This document shows positions 1-6,368 of a DNA stretch of 64,000 bases, piece by piece. The notes under the pieces are model-generated. The model did no database searches. It was given only the letters and a program-made list of their open reading frames with translations, and was not told the DNA's origin. Source of the DNA: Gammaproteobacteria bacterium (GTDB taxonomy: Bacteria; Pseudomonadota; Gammaproteobacteria; HTCC5015); assembly GCA_016928055.1 (NCBI GenBank), contig JAFGLM010000043.1, positions 1 to 64,000 of the forward strand, in the 5' to 3' direction. Each line of letters begins with the position of its first letter. Position 1 is the stretch's first letter. A program made the position numbers and the translations under genes.

Positions 1-91
1 ATCCTGAATTCGATGATTAGAAATGGGACTTGTTGGAATGAAAATGCCATCTAAATACTTGACTTGGGATCATAGTCACTTGTTATGTGGC
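1..91 (-). repeat. partial integron attC site, cut by the window edge
   Basis: Read on the minus strand, the cassette ORF stop codon lies inside the core sequence ACATAAC (82-88 on +: GTTATGT). It is followed by AT-rich sequence running off the window. The 10-mer GTTATGTGGC at 82-91 is the exact inverted copy of GCCACATAAC at 395-404, so the two sites bracket one cassette. Only the left (1L-like) core is seen; the partner core would lie outside the window, so the attC call is inferred from position and core match. Confidence 0.4.
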
Positions 92-388
92 TAACAAGCC
101 TGTCCATGCGGCGTATCCCATGACGACGGCAGAACACCCAGAAAAAATAAAAGTATTTTTTACCAAAATAGTTCTCGCTTTTATACCTTCCTCATCCAGA
201 GCCCCTGGAATGAAGATGGCATTTAACCTATTAATTCTTAGAAAAGCGTATTTATCTAATGCTTCTTGGTTTACGTGGCCCCAAATTTTGAACAAATTAA
301 TAAAGCACTTTACCCATGCAATAATCGCGACTGGCAAACCAATCGCGAGCAACAAGATTCCAATCAGAAGTTTGATACCTTCAATCAT
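83..388 (-). CDS. integron cassette ORF, small membrane protein of unknown function
   Basis: This 101-residue protein has no family I recognise. It has a long N-terminal hydrophobic helix (about residues 5-27), a central basic and polar stretch, and a second hydrophobic segment near the C-terminus (about 78-98), so it is probably a two-helix inner-membrane protein. It is read away from the integron integrase, the usual cassette orientation. The start lies 10 bases after the GTTATGT core and the stop falls inside the next ACATAAC core, which is the tight packing typical of cassette genes. A 131-residue ORF on the opposite strand (87-482) is judged a shadow because it crosses the recombination site. 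Codon content is AT-richer than the chromosome. Confidence 0.6.
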   Translation of the reverse strand: MIEGIKLLIGILLLAIGLPVAIIAWVKCFINLFKIWGHVNQEALDKYAFLRINRLNAIFIPGALDEEGIKARTILVKNTFIFSGCSAVVMGYAAWTGLLAT

Positions 389-397
389 ATTTTTGCC

Positions 398-472
398 ACA
401 TAACAGAGTGTTAGAAGGCGTAATGCTTGATAATATACTATGGCCTGCATTGAATTACGCCCTCTATGTTAT
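398..472 (-). repeat. integron recombination site (attC-like hairpin, or attI with hairpin)
   Basis: The outer arms ATAACA (400-405) and TGTTAT (467-472) pair perfectly. The inner arms of 13 bases (412-424 and 454-466) pair with one mismatch that becomes G:U on one strand. Six bases (406-411) are unpaired on one side only, and the loop is 29 bases. Core GTTATGT (minus strand, 404-398) directly precedes the cassette ORF. Imperfect hairpins with GTT/AAC cores are attC-like. However, no further GTTRRRY core is seen between here and intI, so this may be the attI site itself or the remnant of an ORF-less first cassette. Confidence 0.55.
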
Positions 473-474
473 TG

Positions 475-514
475 ATTATTAAATAAAAAACAGGGAGTCT
501 TTGATAAAGATCAA
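475..514 (-). promoter_or_regulatory. FNR/Anr-type box with possible cassette promoter
   Basis: TTGATAAAGATCAA at 501-514 matches the FNR/Anr consensus TTGAT-N4-ATCAA at every defined position. On the minus strand AATAAT (480-475) lies about 27 bases from the box centre, close to the spacing of a class II FNR-activated promoter (box near -41.5). Transcription would start near 468 and run into the cassette ORF. The box match is seen; the role is inferred. It could also serve some other CRP/FNR family regulator. Confidence 0.4.
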
Positions 515-652
515 TTAGTAGATGCGCCTGTTTTGCCAATATATTAGCGCTAATTCAGTACGCCGTCTATCCATTAGTCATTTTAAAAAAGCCCTATTTA
601 TCTAATTTATTCAATAAGTTACGAGCACACCCCCAAATAATGTTAGCAGGCG

Positions 653-690
653 TTGATTTCTCTCCTAAAAACATGTATATATATACATGT
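653..690 (+). promoter_or_regulatory. intI promoter overlapped by a LexA-like palindrome
   Basis: TTGATT (653-658) and TATATA (676-681) are 17 bases apart, a good sigma70 promoter for intI. The -10 lies inside a perfect 20-bp palindrome at 671-690 (ACATGTATAT and its mirror). Its inner 14 bases, TGTATATATATACA, agree with the gammaproteobacterial SOS box except that the terminal C and G are A and T. A LexA box over the intI promoter is known for many integrons. The lexA gene in this window has a related box at 12196-12211. Confidence 0.6.
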
Positions 691-717
691 GATTGGGCTT
701 ATAACGAGAATATACTT

Positions 718-1695
718 ATGCAACAACCAAAATTACTGGATCAAGTAAGACTCACTCTTAGAGTTAAGCATTATTCACGAAAAACCGAAATTTCCTATAT
801 CAACTGGATTCGCAGCTTTATCTTCTATCATCACAAACGTCACCCTAAAGACATGCGTGAGAAAGAAGTCGGTGAATTTCTGACTTGGCTGGCAGTAAAA
901 AAGAAGGTTGCCCGCAGCACTCAGAATCAAGCGCTATGTAGTATTATTTTTTTATATAGACAGGTGTTAAAAATTGAGTTGACTGACATTCAATGGGAGT
1001 TTGCGAAAAAGCCAAAGCATCTTCCCACCGTGTTAACGCGAGATGAAGTTCACTCAGTCCTTTCGAATTTGAATGAACCCTATCTATGTATGGCACAACT
1101 TCTTTATGGGGCTGGTTTACGTGTTAGCGAATGCATTAAACTGCGTGTGCAGGACGTGGATATCGCACGAAATGAGATTATGGTGCGACGGGGAAAGGGA
1201 GATAAAGACAGAGTAACGGTGCTACCTAGAATGGCTATTCCTGGATTAAAAAAAGCCATTGAAATCAGTCGGGAATATTTCGAGCAGGATATGGCTAACG
1301 GTTACTATTGGATTTCACTTCCGGATGCTTTGGGACGAAAATATCCAAATGCTGGCAAGGAATTTGGTTGGCGCTACATTTTTTGCGCGAAACATATTTC
1401 TAAAGATCCGGAAACAAGAAATTACGGGCGCCATCATATGTTCGATTGCACTTTGCAGCGAGCTATGAAAGTAGCGATACGCAAAGCGGGTATTTTTAAA
1501 CATGCAGGATGTCACACGCTCAGGCATTCTTTTGCTACGCATATGCTCGATAGCGGTTACGACATAAGAACGGTGCAGGAATTGCTGGGGCATTCTAATG
1601 TACAAACCACCATGATCTATACCCATGTCTTGAACCGGGGAGGGCGTGGTGTGATCAGCCCCGTTGATCAGTTGTGTTCAACGGTTAGTGGTTAG
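718..1695 (+). CDS. intI: integron integrase IntI (tyrosine recombinase)
   Basis: This site-specific recombinase inserts and excises gene cassettes at attI and attC. The chosen start gives 325 residues, beginning MQQPKLLDQV as in other IntI proteins. The frame is open for 26 codons further upstream, but that part would cross the promoter and operator. The N-terminal SAM-like core-binding domain spans about residues 5-95. The catalytic domain has Arg in GLRVSE, HTLRHSF, LGHSN and the Tyr nucleophile in TMIYTH. The diagnostic IntI insertion is present just before RHHMFD, including LPDALGRKYPNA, which separates it from XerC/D. It lies divergent from the cassette on the left and upstream of two toxin-antitoxin modules. 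No frameshift or missing catalytic residue is seen, so it is probably active. Expression is likely under LexA control. Confidence 0.95.
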   Translation: MQQPKLLDQVRLTLRVKHYSRKTEISYINWIRSFIFYHHKRHPKDMREKEVGEFLTWLAVKKKVARSTQNQALCSIIFLYRQVLKIELTDIQWEFAKKPKHLPTVLTRDEVHSVLSNLNEPYLCMAQLLYGAGLRVSECIKLRVQDVDIARNEIMVRRGKGDKDRVTVLPRMAIPGLKKAIEISREYFEQDMANGYYWISLPDALGRKYPNAGKEFGWRYIFCAKHISKDPETRNYGRHHMFDCTLQRAMKVAIRKAGIFKHAGCHTLRHSFATHMLDSGYDIRTVQELLGHSNVQTTMIYTHVLNRGGRGVISPVDQLCSTVSG

Positions 1696-1792
1696 TTCAT
1701 CAGGATTTAGCCGTTTAATTGGCTTGGAGATTTAGGGTTAGGTACGTGATAATAGGCGCTTTACGATTGGTGGGAAGTTTTAGGGATTCGAT

Positions 1793-2083
1793 ATGTTGTT
1801 AGATGAGTTACGCACCAAGAAAGACGCCATTTTTGCGTTGAGCCGGCAATTTGGCGCTCGGCATATACGCGTGTTTGGTTCTGTTGCCCGGGGAGAGGAA
1901 CAGTTCGATAGTGACATCGATTTCCTTGTCGATTTTCCTGCCGGTTATGACCTTTTCAAGCAACGCTTGCCGCTGACTGAAAGATTGGCGGATTTACTTC
2001 ATCGGCGCGTGGACTTATTGCCGGAGCATGAAGTTAGCCGTCATATACGTCAGAGTGTTCTTAATGAGGCAGTGGAGCTGTGA
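1793..2083 (+). CDS. mntA: MntA-type nucleotidyltransferase antitoxin
   Basis: This 96-residue minimal nucleotidyltransferase has the family signature GS-x10-DxD (FGSVARGE then SDIDF). In characterised HepT-MntA pairs the enzyme adds AMP units to a tyrosine of the HEPN toxin and so neutralises it. It is followed by the HEPN partner with a 4-base overlap (GTGA), showing translational coupling. AGGGA lies 6 bases before the ATG. The antitoxin-first order, and the position right of intI rather than in the cassette array, are notable. Assignment to the MNT family is firm; the antitoxin role is inferred from the pair. Confidence 0.85.
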   Translation: MLLDELRTKKDAIFALSRQFGARHIRVFGSVARGEEQFDSDIDFLVDFPAGYDLFKQRLPLTERLADLLHRRVDLLPEHEVSRHIRQSVLNEAVEL

Positions 2084-2418
2084 GTAAATCCTGGCAGCCG
2101 TATGCCCGGCATATCCTCGATGCCATTGCAAAGATTCGTCGGATTCAGGCGCGCGGTGATCTCACACAGGATGAGGTTCTTTATGATGCTGCCTTACGTA
2201 ACTTGCAGACCTTATCCGAAGCCACACGATTGTTACCGGAAGATAAGATGGCCGCTTATCCGGATATTCCATGGCGTGAGATCAGTGGTTTTCGAAATAT
2301 CCTCGTGCATAATTATCTTGGCAGTATTGATCCGCTAACTGTTGCCGTGGTGATTAATACTCACCTGAAGCCGCTTGAAGATTGCATCTGCGCTATGCTA
2401 GCTGATGCCGGGGAGTAA
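2080..2418 (+). CDS. hepT: HepT-type HEPN toxin (DUF86)
   Basis: This 112-residue all-helical protein has the HEPN ribonuclease motif R-x4-H-x-Y (RNILVHNY) near residues 72-79. In the family, the Arg and His form the RNA-cleaving site of a dimer, and the Tyr is the residue AMPylated by MntA. The GTG start overlaps the mntA stop by 4 bases. Length is usual for HepT. No cassette core site flanks it, so it is not an obvious integron cassette. The toxin role is inferred from the intact motif and the partner gene. Confidence 0.85.
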   Translation: MSKSWQPYARHILDAIAKIRRIQARGDLTQDEVLYDAALRNLQTLSEATRLLPEDKMAAYPDIPWREISGFRNILVHNYLGSIDPLTVAVVINTHLKPLEDCICAMLADAGE

Positions 2419-2482
2419 TCTGGGACGTAAATTCGCGGTTAATGCTTTTGATCCAGCATTTCAGCGCGCTTCCGTGGCCATC

Positions 2483-2510
2483 TTGACAATGTTGCGCAAC
2501 ACGCTACACT
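2483..2510 (+). promoter_or_regulatory. higBA promoter with palindromic operator
   Basis: TTGACA (2483-2488) and TACACT (2505-2510) are 16 bases apart. The spacer contains the perfect 12-base palindrome TGTTGCGCAACA (2490-2501). The higB start codon follows 6 bases after the -10, so the mRNA is nearly leaderless. A palindrome at this place is the expected operator for HigA autorepression; binding itself is inferred. Confidence 0.65.
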
Positions 2511-2516
2511 TGGCAG

Positions 2517-2795
2517 GTGATTAAGTCCTTTAAGCACAAGGGGTTGGAAGAATTCTATGAGTCCGGGAGCACTCGGGGCATACAGTCCAGCCACTCAAAA
2601 AAGCTCCGTATGCAACTGGCGGCTTTGGATACTGCTATGTGTATCGAAGATCTTGATATTCCGGGTTATCGGCTCCATCAGCTTCGGGGTGATCGAAAGG
2701 GATTATGGTCAATTACTGTAAATGCCAATTGGCGCGTCACGTTTGAGTTCACCGATGGCAATGTTTATATCGTTAATTACGAGGATTATCACTAA
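2517..2795 (+). CDS. higB: HigB-family toxin (RelE/ParE superfamily mRNA interferase)
   Basis: This 92-residue protein begins at GTG with MIKSFKHKGLEEFYESG, the typical opening of HigB/GraT toxins. It continues with LHQLRGDRKGLWSI and NWRVTFEF, matching the conserved basic core of the RelE fold that cuts mRNA on the ribosome. Toxin-first order and the one-base stop/start overlap (TAATG) with the antitoxin are typical of higBA. The promoter and operator immediately upstream support autoregulation. No degradation of the frame is seen. Confidence 0.9.
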   Translation: MIKSFKHKGLEEFYESGSTRGIQSSHSKKLRMQLAALDTAMCIEDLDIPGYRLHQLRGDRKGLWSITVNANWRVTFEFTDGNVYIVNYEDYH

Positions 2796-3088
2796 TGGCT
2801 ATGCATAACCCACCGCACCCCGGCGAGTTTATACAGGCTACCTATATGGAGCCTTTCGATTTAAGTTGCCGGTATCTTGCTGAGCAGCTCGATGTAGCGG
2901 CTTCTACTCTTAACAGGGTATTAAAAATGCAAAGTGGCATTAGCCCGGAAATGGCCTTGCGCCTTTCCAAAGCGATAGGGCGAAGCCCCGAAAGCTGGCT
3001 CGCCATGCAGGATGCTTACGATCTTTGGCGTGCCAAGAAGAACCTTAAACTTGGCAGTGTTCATAAAATTAATCTCGATGCCGCGTAA
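2795..3088 (+). CDS. higA: HigA-family antitoxin, XRE-type DNA-binding protein
   Basis: This 97-residue protein has the HigA opening HPGEFI at about residues 7-12 and a helix-turn-helix (about 24-62, YLAEQLDVAASTLNRVL). GISPEMALRLSKAIGRSPE and SWLAMQ are also typical of the family. It neutralises HigB by direct binding and represses the operon, probably through the palindrome at 2490-2501. The first ATG overlaps the higB stop; a second in-frame ATG two codons on is possible. Confidence 0.9.
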   Translation: MAMHNPPHPGEFIQATYMEPFDLSCRYLAEQLDVAASTLNRVLKMQSGISPEMALRLSKAIGRSPESWLAMQDAYDLWRAKKNLKLGSVHKINLDAA

Positions 3089-3172
3089 CCCTGGTTCGAC
3101 AATATTGCATATCCAGTTTATTCGTTAATGTTTTTTTGTTGGGCTTCGCACGTTCAGCGCAATCTATTTTTT

Positions 3173-3200
3173 CCCCGGATTTCGCACGCTTCATCCGGGC
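3173..3200. repeat. REP-like hairpin between higA and sbcB
   Basis: CCCGGAT (3174-3180) pairs with ATCCGGG (3193-3199) around a 12-base loop. The wording CCCGGAT..CGC..CATCCGGGCTAC is a form of a dispersed gammaproteobacterial intergenic palindrome. A degenerate relative, GGGCTTCGCACGTTCAGCGC, starts at 3141. It lies between convergent genes and may also help end transcription, although no T-run follows. Confidence 0.45.
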
Positions 3201-3208
3201 TACTTGCT

Positions 3209-4639
3209 TTAATTTGCAATCATTGCGCTCCATTCCGCCAGATCTTCCAACACCTGCATCTGTTCTTCCGTTAATCCTTCTATTTGCCCCAGTACTTCAA
3301 GCATTGCATCAAAGTCGGTTAAGGTGATACTACCGCCAGCGTTTTTATCGGTGAGTTTGTTTCTTCGATATTCTTCCCACTCGGTTAATTCATCCTGGCT
3401 CAAAGTCTCCGGCCAGTTGCGGGCCCGGTAGCGGAATAATAGTTCCGGCAAACGTGCATCATCGAAATTTTTCGGAAAGCCGATCAGCTCGTCGGGACTG
3501 GCGCGACGAATTTGTTCAATGCGATCGCGATCCATATCGCCAAAAAAGCCACCGTATAAATTCAATTCAGGATCGGCATGACTTTCAAATTCATTTTTCT
3601 GTAATGCCTCGCGGATTCTGCCGGCCAGACCGTCGGCCTGTTGTATTTTGGCAAGATGGTTCTCAACCTGTTCCAGCTCGATCTGTATGCGTTGCAGGGC
3701 AGCGTCGTTCAGCACATTCATTGGTGCGATCATCGGCGATTTGTTGGCGTGAATGGTTTTTAAGTGTATACGATCAATGCCATCGGGCAGGTTTTCACTA
3801 CGGGTGAATAATCGCGTGCTGATTTCTTTTGAGTCAGCATTAATCAAATCCGTTGGGTCGTAACGCAGGTCGTAAACGATAACGCCGTTTTTATTTTGCG
3901 GATGCAATGCCACCGGTACTACCACCGAAGTACAGGCGTACTGGTTGGCGAACATATTCGAGGTATGCACGATGGGCTGCATGTCTTTTACGTTTAGTGA
4001 ATTGAGCGCTTCTTGTTTGTTTCTGAGTTTGAAGGCGAATTCATAGAGCTTGGGTTGTCTGGTTTTAATGAGTTTGGCTAATGCTATCGTTGCGTTGACA
4101 TCGGAGAGCGCATCGTGCGCGGACTCATGCGACAAGCCGTTTGCAGCACTTAAGTTTTCCAGCTTAAAGCGAGGAATACCGTTTTCATCTTTTGGCCATT
4201 CGATACCTTCCGGCCGTAGTGCGTAACACATGCGGACCATGTCGATAATGTCCCAGCGCGAATTATTATTGCGGTATTCGCGGGCATAAGGGTCATAGAA
4301 GTTCCTATATAAGGTATAGCGGGTGAATTCATCATCGAAACGCAGATTGTTATAACCCACTGTGCAGGTATTCGGTTTGGCCAGCTCGTTGTGGATTTGT
4401 TTGATGAATTCGGCTTCGATAACGCCCTTTGCAAAGGCCAGTTGCGGGGTAATGCCGGTGACCAGGCAGGCTTCTGGATGCGGCAGCGTATCGCCGGCGG
4501 GTTTGCAATACAGCACCAGCGGTTCGCCGATGGGATTCAGATCCAGGTCGGTACGCTGCCCGGCAAATTGCGCCGGCCGGTCACGCGCCGGATCGGTGCC
4601 GAAGGTTTCATAGTCATGCCAATAAAGTGTCTCAGCCAC
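3209..4639 (-). CDS. sbcB: exodeoxyribonuclease I
   Basis: This single-strand-specific 3'-5' DNA exonuclease acts in mismatch repair and recombination. It has 476 residues from the chosen GTG, which has AAGGGG 6 bases upstream. The frame is open 12 codons further but those residues do not look like the family. The DEDD exonuclease domain shows HDYETFG (DxE), VGYNNLRFDDEF and SAHDALSDVNAT. The central SH3-like and C-terminal helical regions follow (NMFANQYACTSVVVP onward). Length is as expected for E. coli SbcB. It is convergent with higA. Confidence 0.93.
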   Translation of the reverse strand: MAETLYWHDYETFGTDPARDRPAQFAGQRTDLDLNPIGEPLVLYCKPAGDTLPHPEACLVTGITPQLAFAKGVIEAEFIKQIHNELAKPNTCTVGYNNLRFDDEFTRYTLYRNFYDPYAREYRNNNSRWDIIDMVRMCYALRPEGIEWPKDENGIPRFKLENLSAANGLSHESAHDALSDVNATIALAKLIKTRQPKLYEFAFKLRNKQEALNSLNVKDMQPIVHTSNMFANQYACTSVVVPVALHPQNKNGVIVYDLRYDPTDLINADSKEISTRLFTRSENLPDGIDRIHLKTIHANKSPMIAPMNVLNDAALQRIQIELEQVENHLAKIQQADGLAGRIREALQKNEFESHADPELNLYGGFFGDMDRDRIEQIRRASPDELIGFPKNFDDARLPELLFRYRARNWPETLSQDELTEWEEYRRNKLTDKNAGGSITLTDFDAMLEVLGQIEGLTEEQMQVLEDLAEWSAMIAN

Positions 4640-4791
4640 GGTTATCCCCTTTTTAGGCGTGAATACTAACAGCATGCGGTAATTTTCTGCAAAAAGGCCG
4701 GTGCTTCAAGTTTGCCCGGGACCCAAGAAAAAGTCGCCGATGGTGAATTGTTTATGCTAGCCTAAGCAGCCATGATGATTCTTTACCGATA

Positions 4792-5448
4792 ATGATGCGC
4801 TTATCAATACATAGATCCTTCAGCTACATCACGCTGATTACGATATTGGCGGCTACCTTAAGCGTGGCGGCAAGTGATGCGCAACGCGCCATCGTGATTC
4901 GTACTGCTGCTGTCAAAACAGCCCCTTCGTTTGGCGCGGATACGCTTACCGTGCTGTCGGCAGGCAATAGTGTTGAGCTGGGCCCACGTGTAGGTGGCTG
5001 GCAAAAAGTCACTATCTTGCCCGAATCAAAACAAAGCGGCTGGCTGCGTACCTACCAGGTGCGCAGTGATATCACCAGCAGTCCTTCAGTGGTCCAGAAA
5101 CGCAGTACCGAGCGAGGCGTTTTGTCGGGTTTGAGCAGCTTATCGCGCAGTACCGCTTCTTTATTTGGTCAACGCGAAATGAACGATGATAGCGGCAATA
5201 TGACTGCCACAATCGGCGTACGCGGTTTGAGTGAGGCCGATCTTGAAAATGCCAGGCCGGATGCCGGCGAACTGGAGCGAATGAAATCTTATTCTGTTGC
5301 TGCCCGATCCGCACAACAGTTTGCGCAGGCAGGCGGTTTGCAGGTGCAAAAAATCAAGGAATTGCCTGAACCCAAGAAATCAAAGAAGGATAAAAAGAAA
5401 GATAAGAAAAAAGACAAGAAAAAAGACCGGAAGGGCGAGAAATCATGA
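4792..5448 (+). CDS. secreted SH3-like protein with Lys/Asp-rich tail
   Basis: This 218-residue protein has an N-terminal signal peptide (about residues 1-28) and a bacterial SH3-like domain (about 30-92, with VKTAPSFGADTLTVLSAG and GWQKV..SGWL). A linker and a strikingly basic tail of repeated KKDKKKDK units (about 193-218) follow. SH3-like domains often bind peptidoglycan. It overlaps the next gene, an M48 metalloprotease, by ATGA, so the two are co-translated and probably act together in the periplasm. A second ATG directly follows the first. The exact function is unknown. The tail could bind phospholipid or teichoic-like polyanions, but that is speculation. Confidence 0.75.
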   Translation: MMRLSIHRSFSYITLITILAATLSVAASDAQRAIVIRTAAVKTAPSFGADTLTVLSAGNSVELGPRVGGWQKVTILPESKQSGWLRTYQVRSDITSSPSVVQKRSTERGVLSGLSSLSRSTASLFGQREMNDDSGNMTATIGVRGLSEADLENARPDAGELERMKSYSVAARSAQQFAQAGGLQVQKIKELPEPKKSKKDKKKDKKKDKKKDRKGEKS

Positions 5449-6308
5449 AACAGAAATCAGCTATAGCGATTGTTTTTTCTCTTTGTCTGGCGTTGGGTTT
5501 TGCTTATCAGACGGTGCAGGCCGGTTTATTTGATCTGGGGGATTTGACGGACGCGGCAAAGAAAATCAAACGGGCCAGCGGTAAGGTTTCGGTTGAAGAA
5601 GAAATTCGCATTGGGGATTCTGTTTGTGCGCAGTTGCTCGGCGCTGCACCATTGGTCAAGCAGGATTCTTTGCAACAATATGTCAATAGTGTTGGTATGT
5701 GGGTTGCACAACAGACACCCAGAAAAGAATTGCCGTGGGAATTTGGTGTGATCGATTCTGAAAATATCAACGCCTTCGCCACACCGGGCGGACGAGTGTT
5801 GGTGACGCGCGGTTTATTTATGGCGCTGGAAAGTGAAGCGGAACTGGCGGGCGTGCTGGGGCATGAAATTTCGCACGTTGTTATGAAGCATCATCTGAAT
5901 GCCCTGAAGAAAAATGCGCGACTGGATTTACTCGGTGACGCGTTACAGATTGCAGCAAAGGATAAGGGAGTTGGAGATCAGGAAAGACTGGATGCCTTGC
6001 TCAACGCCGGTACGCAGTTGTATGCGAGAGGGCTGGATCGCTCAGATGAGTATGAAGCGGATCGCCTGGGAGTCGTATTGGCAGCTCGTGCCGGTTATGA
6101 TCCCTTTGCCTTGTTGAATGTTCTGGCAACACTGGACAGTATTAATCCTGCTTCACCAAAACTTGCGCTGTTGACCAAAACCCATCCATCTTTCGGTGAT
6201 CGTATCGAACAGCTGGATCTGGCGATTGACGGTCGACTGGATAAATACGCTATGCAATCACATCTGGTTGAGCGACTGTTTAAAATCAAACAACAAATGA
6301 CACCCTAA
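5445..6308 (+). CDS. periplasmic M48-family metalloprotease
   Basis: This 287-residue protein has a signal peptide (about residues 1-25) and the zinc motif HEISH (about 145-149, within GHEISHVVMKHH). The third zinc ligand lies in EYEADRLG. It lacks the TPR domain of BepA and is closer in size to LoiP/YcaL-type quality-control proteases. It overlaps the upstream SH3-protein gene by 4 bases. No lipobox Cys is evident, so it is probably soluble in the periplasm. Family assignment is firm; the substrate is unknown. Confidence 0.88.
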   Translation: MKQKSAIAIVFSLCLALGFAYQTVQAGLFDLGDLTDAAKKIKRASGKVSVEEEIRIGDSVCAQLLGAAPLVKQDSLQQYVNSVGMWVAQQTPRKELPWEFGVIDSENINAFATPGGRVLVTRGLFMALESEAELAGVLGHEISHVVMKHHLNALKKNARLDLLGDALQIAAKDKGVGDQERLDALLNAGTQLYARGLDRSDEYEADRLGVVLAARAGYDPFALLNVLATLDSINPASPKLALLTKTHPSFGDRIEQLDLAIDGRLDKYAMQSHLVERLFKIKQQMTP

Positions 6309-6368
6309 GACCGTTGTTTGCGGACCGTTTTTTAATATCATCAACATATCATTCTTGAACTCGATATC

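Noticed and set aside
87-482. 131-residue plus-strand ORF opposite the cassette gene
   Set aside because: It crosses the recombination hairpin and runs against cassette orientation; the minus-strand ORF has better membrane-protein character and core-site packing.
671-690. Insertion-sequence end or Xer dif-like site
   Set aside because: The palindrome is single, has no partner copy or target duplication, and its place over the intI -10 fits an operator.
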